DNA from: Plectosphaerella cucumerina
Taxonomy: Eukaryota > Ascomycota > Sordariomycetes > Glomerellales > Plectosphaerellaceae
Assembly (NCBI GenBank): GCA_020746995.1
Contig: JAGPXD010000002.1
Coordinates: 5,270,001-5,334,000 of the forward strand
Reading direction: 5' to 3'
Length of the DNA: 64,000 bases
Positions 19,522 through 29,862 of this stretch are shown one piece after another. The translations under genes and the position numbers were made by a program. Position 1 is the first letter of the stretch. Each line of letters begins with the position of its first letter. The notes beneath the pieces were generated by a model. It made no database searches, was not told where the DNA came from, and was given only the letters and a program-made list of their open reading frames with translations.

Positions 19522-22500
19522 GCGGGTCTGTGACCGGGGGCGTTGCTTCGGGCGCGCCTCGGGATCTGATGCGGCGTTTGGGATGGATGTTTATACACGG
19601 CACGTGGGGCCCATGACGGAACGAGTGAACATGCTGTAACGACTTGGGCTCCGGGGAACACAGCTCTCAGCAGAGGGGGTAGATAGATGGTGGCGACCTA
19701 CCGGCCATGTTGCACCTAAAAAAAAACAGGGGAGAATAGATCTGTGCCGCCGCGACCAAGTCCATGGCATTGGGAGAGGAGGGTCGATGTAAAGAAACGA
19801 TGAGCCAATCGGATGAACCCAAATAAACTGACCAGAGACGACGGTGACCAGGCTTTTGAAGCTTCTCCCGTGGCGTCGAATGGGCGGCTTCACGGCCCCG
19901 TCTCGGCCGCCCAGCTGTCTCGGCGCGGAAGGCCGGCGGCATCCCCTGCCAGCGGCGCGCCCCCCTCGTCTCGGCCTAGCGCTCACGTCTGCCAGGCGCA
20001 CTCCCGCGCCAGGTCGAGTCTGTGTGTCACACAAAGCCAGGTAGGTAGGCAGAGGGTGTGTGCGTTTCTTCTGCGTTGGGGTTGCATGCCTTGGCGGAAA
20101 GGCGGTGAAAGGCGGCCGTGGGAGGGATAGGATGGCTGCATTAAACTGAGGAAAGCCACAGGACATGATCATGAAGATGGTCCATTTGCTGCTGACTGCG
20201 GTGGGGGGTGAGATTTCTGGGAAGACGTGGGGGACTCGGAGTGAACGGGCTTGGATGGTGCGTCTTTTGGCCAGCCAAGCAAGCCATGCTCCCACTTTTG
20301 CATCGCAGGATGCAGGTCCGACTCCCGTTTGGGAGATACAGGGTTTCGATGTCAGAATAATGATGCAGATGGCTGGGTTTCCAAGAGCTTGGCTATGCTT
20401 TTCTGGTGAAGCGCGTTTCGCGTCCAGTGCCCCCCTATTTGAGGTTCTTGACTTGTTTTCAACTTTTAGTTTGGAGAAGTCGGAGGTCAAGGTGCAACAC
20501 TGAAGACATTCTGCCCAGCCCTTGCGTGGGCGACAACTTACAGGTGGCTGCTTAGTCACCAACGATCCAAGTTTGTTGGCGAGAACGTTAACGTTCATGA
20601 TCAATACTCACCTCAGTCTCTGCCGAAACGATAATGGCTTCGGCTTCCAATGGAACCAATTTGCGAGACTCTCCAAATACACCCAGAAAAGAGCTACGGC
20701 AGACTGCTTGAACACCTAAGGTACTTGTTCCCCCCCCGCGCTCCCGTCCTGGCCTGGGACCGATAGGCTCTCGGGCGGGTGACGTTGAACAAGAAGCGGA
20801 CGGGAGATCCCACCAAACGCATGGCTTGCCGTCCCGTTGACAGCAACCACCGCGCACACTGACATACGGATACACGACTCGTCGACATTCACCTGCTACA
20901 ATCAAGGACCGCAACCAGCTCCGGCGCCTTCTCCGCGCATGCACTCAACTCCATCCGGTGCCGTTCCATTCGTCGGGCGGGCGGCTCTCCGTGTTGTTGG
21001 GCTGACGAGAGAGGTTGAGCCGCGTGGGTTTCTCTCCAGGCAGAGTGACATCGCGCCGCGCCCTGGTTGCTTGTTCCTCCCTTGATCGCTGCTCAGACGC
21101 ACGCATGTGGCGTTGGATAATGACGCAGAACCCTGGGCGGACGGCGGACCTGACTCGCGAGGAGGGCCGCCGCGATCGCAGCGATGGAGCCCAGTTTATT
21201 CCGATCAGCCAGGACTTACGTCGACGTCCGAGAAGGAACTGGGAACTTCCAAGGAGGGAGGGGCCTAGGGAGTTGCCCAGGAACTGGGCGTTCGTTTGGC
21301 GTCTGGCGTCCTTTCGTCGACTGACCTGAACGTGGCTACGGTGCGCTAAATAAACGGCACGCGTGGACGTACAACAACGTCCCCAGAAGCCCCTCCAAAG
21401 TCCGACGAAGCATGTGCTCGCCACATCTGCCGAGCCGGCGGCACTTGTCGCCACGGACCAGATGGAAGGGAAGTCGACGGTACTCGAGGGCTAGCGCCGG
21501 CGACGCCTCCCGGGACCATTATGTAAATCCGAGCTCAGGGGCAAGGCTTAGAGCCTCAAATGGAGGAGCCAGTGTGGACACCCGGGAGTCCATCTGGCGG
21601 GCAGCCTGCTGTCTCGAGCATGAACCGATGTGGCGATGGATCCGAGCTGCTGGCGGCTCGCGCTGTTCGTTCTACTGGGTCCACGGAGGTTGGGGCTCGT
21701 TCGGGCCTGGCCGAAAAGCTCCGCCGACGGCCCTCTCTCTCTCCCTGGCTTGCCTTGCAATGAAGCCCTTCCGAACACAAATGGGGCCCCCTCGGCGTCT
21801 CGGCAGCCCGAGACCGACCAATGTCAGGCACGGGAATTACCATGACAGACAGTCAAGACAGGGCGGATCTTCTTCAACGCGAGCGCCCAGCACAGGCTAT
21901 TTTGGCCCCCTTCTACTTAGGTATGGGCGGCCCGAAATTGCAGTTCCAGTGAGCAGCAGCCTGCTAGCTTGACATGGTCGGCGTAGGAGGGGCCTGCGGT
22001 GCGCCGTACACACAAAGGACGCACGCCCATAGGCGGTCAGAGGGGTCGGGTTAATTGCAGGAAGAAGCCGACAGGGGTGCTGTGGCCGGGAGCGGGATGC
22101 GGTGGAAGGCTTCTAGAAGGGCAAGTGATCAACTTACGGCAGACGACGGGGCACGGGACGAGAACGGACAGGACGCACGCACGCACATACCGCCCTGTCC
22201 TGCCCGCATGCAACCTGTGGAGAGGAAGGAAGAATACTTCAGGTAGGCAGAGAAGGGAAATGGCGGAGACGGAGACGGAGGGCGGTCAGGCGGAAAGCCC
22301 GCCAAAAGCAGACGAAGCCTGAGGTCTTCGGACGAGGGCATGAACGCCTGGCCACAATTATTTTGGTTGAAAACAGGGGTCCAGACGTTTCGAAGGGGGG
22401 CGCGGGCGCGGGCAGGCGAGGAAATTCAGGGTCCTGGTCCGTGTGCGGGCCATATTGCCATGCATCAAAGGGCGGCTGGGAGGTCCCCCGGAGGATGTGA

Positions 22501-24462
22501 CAAGCAAGCTTTAACTCGAGACGATCCGTCTGGCTAGCCATTCATCTGTTGCTTGCAGCCACGCCGTCGAGGTCGAAACGACGCATCTCCGGGATGTCAG
22601 GGGGGGGAGGGGTGCGGGAAGGGAAAGCGGAAGTGTAGATCCAGGCGGTGAAGGGGCGGTCGTGGCGCGGAGGGACAGATCGTGAGATTGAACTGAGGCT
22701 GGGTGAGGCGGTAGGCGGTCAGGGGTCTGGCCTTCAGGCTTCGAGCCGAGTCCTCTGTTGTTTGTTTTTGCCCACCGCCCCGGAGCAGATGCACCAGGCG
22801 AGATTACTTACTGCAGGGCCAGCGCCGGGCGTGCTCCGGCGCCGTTTCGGCCTTGACGATGGCACGGCTCGGAGGTGGATGGATGGGGATGGGTCGGCAC
22901 AGGCCACATGTGACACGTGGAAGGAGGCTTGAACCAAGCGTTCTGTTCTGGAAGGACGTCATGCTCTTTGCATGAAGGACGGGAGCACAGACGGGTGGCG
23001 AAGGTGTTGACGACAAAAGGACTCGGCGGGGGAGTCGGATTAGTAACCCAGGAGATCTCGGAGTGGTGTCAGCTGGCTCGGATGAGGCCGTGAGGCTCAG
23101 TCAGGCACTGCACGGCTGCACGGCTCGGGGGCTCCACGATGAATCTGGATCGAGGTCACGGAGATGCCGGCGCTGCTCTGAGACGACACTCCGACTTGCA
23201 GCGGAAGCCGAGGCTGAGGCTGAGGTGTCTGGCATCGATGTATTGTATGCTGGTAACCTCGACCCGATCTGACCCAGCTACCGTAGCTGTACGTTGTCTG
23301 CCCAATGCACGATGGCCAGTCTCGGCGATCACCCGCTGCAGCATGGCCGCCAGATCTAGGAGCATCCGCAACATCACGCGACATGTTCTTGTGGCCAGGA
23401 ACACGACAATGCCCTGAGTATCGCGTCGAGCCGCATCGCCGGTATCGCCGTCTGGCTCAGCTCAGCAGCAACCTCACGCGACGCGGCTTGTCCACACCCC
23501 TATGCTGCTGGTTGCTGATGTTGAGGCCATGTCTCGGGGTTTGAAAAACCCAGCACCGCCCGAAAGCGGCCAGCCTACGTCGCGCGTCGGAGTACGTACT
23601 ACTGCGAGCAAACGGCGAAACGCGGAAGCAGCAATGGTCAGCCCGACGGCGCCGGCCGGTTAGGCGTGCCAGCCAATGATAGCCGCCATCATCGAGTCTC
23701 GGCGGGTCCCCCGACGTTCGCCCTCGCGGGATTTTCTCGGGCTCTGGTGCCCGCTGCCAGACGCCGAAGAATGGTGCGTGGTGGTGCCAGTTTCGCAGCC
23801 GCTCTTACGTCAACGGGACGCGGGCGTCATGGCACCACTTTAGAAATCGCCGTGACTGAGCGCCGCTGTACGGACAACATACGACAAACCGACGGTTGCT
23901 CTAGGTTTCTCTCGCGCCCCTGTGACCGTCTTTCCGATCCTGCATCTCCCCGGACGGAATTGCGCCTCGTCCACCCGTGGTATTTTCGTAAATCCCGACC
24001 TGGTCTGGAAGGGAGGAAAATCAGCACAATTCAGCGACCTCGAAAACCTGACTGAGCAAACCTTCAAGGCACAGCTCCCCGTTACAGCGTAGCTACATCA
24101 TCACCAACGCCGGATCCACATTTACTGGATCCCCGGAATCCCGAACCCACGAAACTCACGCCACACCAACAAACATTCTCCTCTCCTTCTCCTCCCCCTC
24201 TGTATATTACCAGCTCCGACCCATTGCGACGCATCGGGCTGCTCCTCCTCTTGCTCCCCCACGACATACCTAGAATCCTCTGACGACAACCTACACACCA
24301 GCCATCGCGACGACACAAACCTCCCCCCTCCTCCGAATTCACATTCCGTCATCCTAGCATCACCAACCAACAACTCGCGCGCGCCGGTCAAAGCTCTCCA
24401 ATCTCCCTCTACCCCTCAATCCCCTCCTCGACAACTACAACAACAACCCCGCCACCGCAAAC
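19522..24462. other. Gene-poor region (4.9 kb) between LYS1 and RCF2
   Basis: No ORF in either strand shows a recognisable domain or plausible exon chain. The last 380 bp before RCF2 (24080-24460) are strongly pyrimidine- and CA-rich on the plus strand, typical of a fungal core promoter and leader. No transposon ends or RNA genes were identified by eye. Confidence 0.5.
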
Positions 24463-25214
24463 ATGAAGGTCCTCACCCAAGAAGAAGAAGAAGCCCACTA
24501 CCGCGAGGTCATCAAGGGCGGCCTCGTCGGCGGCTCCCTCGGCCTCGCCGTCGGCTGGCTAGGCGTCTCCGCCGCCTCGCGCCGCTACGCCAGCTTCCGC
24601 TCCCTCACCCTCCCCTTCCGCACCTTCCTCGTCACCTCGACCTCGACCTTTGGCGCCATCGTCCTCGCCGACCGCAACTCCATCCGCTACGCCCACTCAA
24701 AGGATCCCATGTACTACTACAAGGACGAGGCCCAGCGCACCCAGGAGCTCATCCGCGCCAACGAGTCCGCATCGGACCGCTTCCTCGACTGGGGCAAGAA
24801 GAACCGCTACTCCATCGTCTTCGGCTCCTGGATCGCCTCCATGGCCGTCTCCATGGCCATCGTCAACCGACAAAAGTACCTCACCAGCGGTCAGCGCCTC
24901 GTTCAGGCCCGTGTCTACGCCCAGGCCCTCACCGTGCTCGTCCTTGTCATCACCGCCGTCTTTGAGATGAACGATGCCAAGAAGGGCGAGGGTCGCTGGG
25001 AGACGATCAAGGTCATCGACCCCAACGATCCGGAGCACAAGCACCTCATCGAGAAGAGGATTCACAAGGAGGAGTACAAGGGCCAGGACCTGTGGAAGGG
25101 TATGTTCAGCCTGTCCCGTCATGCTTCTAACCGCAATTGCTAACTTGCTATACAGACATGGTCGCCGCCGAGGAGCAGCGCATCAAGGAGCGCCAGGAGA
25201 AGGTCAAGCAGTAA
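24463..25214 (+). CDS. RCF2: Respiratory supercomplex factor 2 (HIG1-domain protein)
   Basis: Two exons, 24463-25099 and 25156-25214, giving 231 aa; splicing yields DLWKDMVAAEEQ and a charged C-terminus ending EKVKQ. Rcf2 is an inner mitochondrial membrane protein that helps organise cytochrome bc1-oxidase supercomplexes and modulates cytochrome oxidase. Visible features are an N-terminal hydrophobic pair (about 19-35 and 50-68), then a HIG1 domain with membrane spans at about 117-135 and 155-168 joined by the conserved loop QRLVQARVYAQ (144-154). Length and layout match yeast Rcf2 (224 aa), which has an N-terminal part absent from Rcf1. The start Met is preceded by a pyrimidine-rich leader. 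Assignment is strong; only the second, short exon depends on the splice call (GTATGT donor, ACAG acceptor). Confidence 0.92.
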
Positions 25215-25642
25215 ATACTCATGCTCTCTGAGTTTGAAAGCCTCCCACCAAAGTAAAACAACAATTTCCTTTCCTCTCTCTGTTTGGCGTCTTTTGGATT
25301 TCTACAGCCGTATTCGGCAGCATTGCCTGGAGTTCAGGGGGGGCGAAGTCTTCAGCACGCCCCGTGTATGAGTGCGACGACGCAAGACCCCGCGGGGCCT
25401 CAAGCCGGATTAATGGTCGGCAAAAAGTGTTATAGACCAAATTCAAACGTCCAATACTTCTACAATGTTCAAGATTTAAATGACGGTGAATATTCCTAAA
25501 ATCAACGCAATGCTATAAACCTCCCGCTTTTCGCCGCCGCCGCCGCCGTCGTGCCGCCCGAAGATCGCTAGCCCGCCCAGTTCGCAACAGTAGATGATGG
25601 GAAGATTGATTATAATAAATCATGACAGACAACCCCTTCCCT
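25215..25642. other. Convergent 3-prime spacer
   Basis: 428 bp between the convergent RCF2 and Kelch genes. It is AT-rich around 25430-25500 and 25590-25620, consistent with opposing polyadenylation regions. No gene seen. Confidence 0.55.
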
Positions 25643-27361
25643 CTACACCTCGATGGTGAAGTGGCTGATCTGCGAGTAGTAGGCGTGCACGGCGAGCTCC
25701 AGCATCCACACGTCGCCAAAGACCTCACTCCCGTCGAAGCCGCCAATGACGAACAGCCGGCTGTCGTACAGTACGGTGCCATGATAGCCGCGGCCGCTCG
25801 GCGGGATGCCATAGACCTTGCGCCGGTCCCACGACATGGTGACGAGGTTAAGGAGGAGCACGTCGTTGGAGTACTCGTTGCCGTCGTGGCCGCCGATGAC
25901 GAAGAGGTACGAGCCGACAATGGTGGAGGTGTGCGAGAGGCGGCGGAAGGTGACGGGGATGGTGACGGAGCGCCAGGCCTGGGTCTCAATGTCGTAGACC
26001 CAGACGTCGTTGAAGCACTCGCCGCCGTCGGAGCCGCCATAGATTATAAGCTTGCTGCCGACCACGTTGGCCGTGTGGTAGCCCCTGGCTTTGGGGCGGA
26101 CATCGCGGCCCGACGGCGACGGTTTGTCTTTCTCCGGACTGGAGACAAGGCGCCACGACATCTTGTTGACGTCGCTGACGTCGAGGCGCCAGATGTCGTT
26201 GAGGGCGCGCACACCGTCGCCGCCTCCGAAGACGTAGATTCCGTTCTTGTAGAGGCAGGCCGTGTGGGCGCGGCGCTTGGACGGAACGCGGTCGCCGACG
26301 ATGCGGGGGCGTGACCAGCGGAAGTTTGTCGTGTCGAGGACGTAGACATCGTTGTAGTAGGCCGGGCCATCGCCGCCGCCAAAGACGATGAGCTTCTTGT
26401 TGACGGCGGTGCACGTCATGGCGCGCAGGGGGACGGGCACGTCGCCGACGACGTACGGCCGGGACCAGTAGAAGGCGTCGGCGTCGAAGACATAGAGCTC
26501 GTTGAAGCAGGCGCGCGAGTCGCAACCGCCAAAGACGTAGATGTTGTTGCCGACGAGCGTCGTCGTATGGGCGCGCAGCGACGTGTGCGGGGCTCCGGAC
26601 ACGGGGGCGCGGGACCAGTACATGCCCGAGGCCGGCGCCGGCGCGACGTTGGGTGCTGTCTTTGGGTCCGTCAGAGGCGGGAAGGGGACGTGTTTCTGCT
26701 GCATGCTCTGGTGGGCCGACTTTGCGGCAGCCGTGGACCGGATGGCGCCGCTCAGGTTGCGCGAGGCCGATGACAGGATGCTCGGCTTGCTGGCTATGGC
26801 CGAGGTGGAGCGCATCGCGCCGGGCCTGCGGGAAGCGTCCCTGTCGCGATTGTCGGCACTCGTCGAAGCCGACTCGGCGCCCTTGTGGTCGTCATCACCG
26901 CGAGTCTTGGGCGTGAGTGACGGGGGCGGGGGTCGCGGGGTTGAGGACGATGGGGGCGCGAAGGCCCTTCCGGTTTGGTGGTTGTTCTGGACCTGCGACG
27001 CTGACTGCGAGCGTTGCCGTAGCGAGAGCTCCGAGGGCCTTCTCCGTTTGTCCTGGCTCTTGCTGGCTAAGTGTCCGGGTGTGTGACTGCGCAGTATCGG
27101 GGGGCGCTCGGGGATATGCACCACATCATCCTCTTCGTCTTCGTCGTCATCGTCGTCATCGTCGCTGCCCGAGGAGGTATCGTCGTCCTCGTCGTCCTCC
27201 TCCTCTTGCGGCTTGATGTACGGTCTACGCTTCGGTTCGACTGGTGGAGGTGTGCCGCTGGGCGCGATCTTCTGGGACCGCACGACCTTGCTGGTCCTCG
27301 ACGGCGGAGCGGGGGACTTTGGGGGGCGGCCGTCGAATGTTCTGCCGGCCTTGTCAGCCAT
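25643..27361 (-). CDS. Six-repeat Kelch protein
   Basis: Single-exon gene, 572 aa. Residues 1-230 are disordered: a basic Ser/Pro start, then a strongly acidic tract at about 53-90 (EEEDDEDDDTSSGSDDDDDDDE region). A complete Kelch propeller follows, with six blades each carrying the double glycine and the downstream Tyr/Trp: NIYVFGGCDSRACFNELYVF, KLIVFGGGDGPAYYNDVYVL, GIYVFGGGDGVRALNDIWRL, KLIIYGGSDGGECFNDVWVY, YLFVIGGHDGNEYSNDVLLL and RLFVIGGFDGSEVFGDVWML. The chain stops just after the sixth blade, so no BTB or coiled-coil partner domain is attached, unlike Tea1/Kel1 or the other Kelch gene in this window. It is probably a scaffold or substrate adaptor; partners cannot be told from sequence. 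Confidence 0.88.
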   Translation of the reverse strand: MADKAGRTFDGRPPKSPAPPSRTSKVVRSQKIAPSGTPPPVEPKRRPYIKPQEEEDDEDDDTSSGSDDDDDDDEDEEDDVVHIPERPPILRSHTPGHLASKSQDKRRRPSELSLRQRSQSASQVQNNHQTGRAFAPPSSSTPRPPPPSLTPKTRGDDDHKGAESASTSADNRDRDASRRPGAMRSTSAIASKPSILSSASRNLSGAIRSTAAAKSAHQSMQQKHVPFPPLTDPKTAPNVAPAPASGMYWSRAPVSGAPHTSLRAHTTTLVGNNIYVFGGCDSRACFNELYVFDADAFYWSRPYVVGDVPVPLRAMTCTAVNKKLIVFGGGDGPAYYNDVYVLDTTNFRWSRPRIVGDRVPSKRRAHTACLYKNGIYVFGGGDGVRALNDIWRLDVSDVNKMSWRLVSSPEKDKPSPSGRDVRPKARGYHTANVVGSKLIIYGGSDGGECFNDVWVYDIETQAWRSVTIPVTFRRLSHTSTIVGSYLFVIGGHDGNEYSNDVLLLNLVTMSWDRRKVYGIPPSGRGYHGTVLYDSRLFVIGGFDGSEVFGDVWMLELAVHAYYSQISHFTIEV

Positions 27362-27983
27362 GTCTGTGGCCGTCTTGGAACATTGCTCGCCGGGAAGCGG
27401 GAGGATCGGTACGCGAGCGCAGTCGGCGGAGGGTTCGGGCGGCGGTTCCTGGGAGCGAAAGTGGTGGGATTGATCGCGAACTGTGCTTGACTGATGGTGT
27501 GAGTGGGTGATGTATGGTGTCGTGCGAGCAAGAGCTCCGAGTCGAGGTGGAATGCTGACAGAGCTGGGACAATGGAATGGAGTGATGTGATGGGGGGAGA
27601 GGGGCTCCGTCCCAGTGCTCGTGCTCGTGCCCGTGGGCTAAGGTAAGGTACCGTTCAACCCCACACTGGGCAGGGGCACTTCCAGTGTCAGGTGGTGTCG
27701 GGTCGCTCCTGCCTCACGAGGGTAATCCTTCATGCAGGTGCTCGTGTGTCACAAAAAGGGGAAAACGACTTTCTCTAAATTTCTGAAGTCGATTGTGATT
27801 CTTGAATCCATCCACTCGAAACGCCTTTTCCCGTTGTTGCCGGGCAGGCAGTGAGTGCCCAAATCCAAACGCCGTGATACGCCACTCGCTATAGGCCAGT
27901 TCCCATTACCCCTCTCTTCTCGTCCTGCAAGGAGCAGCGCCCGCCCAGAAACACCATGCCATCCATGCCTGTTGGTGTTGGGC
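27362..27983. other. Intergenic region between two minus-strand genes
   Basis: 622 bp upstream of the Kelch gene and downstream of the CYSTM gene. It holds the Kelch promoter and leader. No further gene seen. Confidence 0.5.
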
Positions 27984-28434
27984 TTAACAGCAACAATCGA
28001 GGCAATCGACGCAGCATTCGCATGCCTCTCCACAGATCCAGCAACAACACAAGACGGCGAGGCTGTGATGAGCATGAGTGACTGAGGGTTAAGCAGTTCG
28101 AGGACCCTTGGGACAAACTCACCAGCTCGCCAGACATCCCCTGTCCTTCTTCTCCTCCCTGTACGGCTGTTGCTGTGGCATGCCCTGCTGGGGGTAGTAC
28201 ATCTAGGAAAGTTACCGTCAGCGCCATGTCCCTCATCGATCTGTGCCAACGAGACCAACCTGCTGCTGTGGCGGGCCCTGCTGGTAAGGAGCATTGTAGC
28301 CATTGTTGTACCCGTTGCCATGAGTCGGCTGCGGGTAGTACGGCCTTGATCGCGCGTCAGTCTGTGGGTGAGCCATGCCGCGACAGGATCCCAACTCACT
28401 GCTGGCCTTGCTGGTAATACTGGTTTGAAGACAT
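27984..28434 (-). CDS. Small cysteine-rich CYSTM-type membrane protein
   Basis: Assembled from four short exons (28434-28400, 28344-28260, 28202-28123, 28062-27984) into a 92-aa protein. All junctions keep frame, and introns 1, 3 have GTGAGT donors; intron 2 has the weaker GTTGGT donor but a GCTGAC branch site. Residues 1-60 are rich in Tyr, Gln, Pro and Asn (NQYYQQGQQPYYPQP, YYPQQGMPQQQPYREEKKD). Residues 61-92 form the cysteine-rich transmembrane module: RGCLASCLAVLCCCWICGE followed by more Cys, with 13 Cys ending at the C-terminus. This Q/Y/P-rich head plus C-terminal CCC-rich segment is the CYSTM family, small tail-anchored proteins linked to stress and metal tolerance in fungi and plants. 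The role here is inferred from the family only. Confidence 0.85.
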
Positions 28435-29862
28435 GCCGAAAGAGGGAAAGGTGCCACGATTGAGATCTGAGATTGGGGTCGAGAGGACAAAAGAGAATTC
28501 CCAAGGGACCGAAGTGCCGGACGATATATAGATGTTGCTTAAATCAGACAAGCTTTCGTTCGCATGCGACTTGCTCACCTCTGGGCCTCTGCTAGACCGC
28601 TCCGGGCCCGCCGATAGTGCTGGATGCAGTTTGCTGGGCGGACTAAGTGCTCACTAACGACGTATGGATAAATTAAGAATCCCCTCAGGCTCGAGAGGAG
28701 AGGGGTGGCAGGCAACAGGGTGTGGTTTGTCTCACTGCCAGCCGCAGCCCACATGGCCCGCGTGCCATTCGTGTGTGGTCGGCGATGCCGCTGCCGGTCC
28801 CCTCCACTCCAGAAGCTGACGACGCCATTGGCATGTTACCACGCCGTCTGACGAAAGCGTGCCGGCCATCCCATGCCATTGGCGCCCTGCCGGATCGAGC
28901 ATCGCTTGCTTCTGGAGGCAGCAGCTTTTGGCTTCAATCCGAGCCGCACCTAGCGTTGAAGCTGAGGGTTCGAGTTCAATGTCGAGGGGGTCAACTCGGT
29001 TGTACTTCAAGCTCAAGGGGCTTGAGATTCTCCATCCATCCTGGGGCGGTCGATTGACTGCTGACGTTGGTTGACCTGACTGATGTCACCGACGATGCCG
29101 AGGTCTTTACGAGCAGGGCGGATGACTCAGGCGGGCCCGTTTTTCTAACCTCCTGTCCCTGATCACCACCACCACACCACCATCGCCCTTGGCTTGGCGT
29201 CGTTGTGTATCTAGACGTCAGGATATGTCTCGATGGCCTCTTTGCCGTGTTCTCTGTCGGTCCGGAGGTCAGAAAATTTTCGAGTGACCGGTGAAAGCTT
29301 ACGATGCAGCATGTTGGATGTGCTGCCTATGAACGTCTTCGAAAACACCACTTTCTCTAGAGTCAACCTGAACTTTCTTAGCCAAGCTGCCCAAGTCACT
29401 GCGTGTTTGGGTTCATGCTGGTACTCATTCTAATCTATCAAATCAGTGTCTGGTATTCATTCATATCAGTGTCTAACATCGCCAACTCTTTGGTGGCAGA
29501 TTCGGGCATGATGATGAGCCTCTGGTGGGCAGGCACTGCCTCCCAGCCTTGGATGAAAAGCTAAGTTCCAAGCAATACACCCACAAGAGGCAAGAGACGA
29601 GGCCATCATCTGCGACCCTTATCGCGAGGGGAAGGGACGATTAAGTACTTAGCGTGCCTTCCATCCTGAACCTGCTCGGGTGGGAACTGCGTCGCGTCAT
29701 GTGGTCACGGGCAGCGCATCGAAGTCTCTCGCCTATTCGTTCCACTGTGACTGAACACCCAAACCATCACAACAACGCAGCAGTCGATTCACCACATTCG
29801 TTTTTGCGCATCTTCTGCATTTCCACGCCCGCACCACGCAAAGTGGTTCGCGAACGTGGAAA
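28435..29862. other. Divergent intergenic region CYSTM / RNase H-like gene
   Basis: 1.4 kb between divergent genes. A short direct repeat atcagtgtct occurs twice near 29443 and 29466. No supportable coding sequence was seen. Confidence 0.5.

Noticed and set aside
19591..20604. 337-codon ORF on the minus strand between LYS1 and RCF2
   Set aside because: Composition is irregular, there is no recognisable domain, and it overlaps ORFs of similar quality on the other strand.
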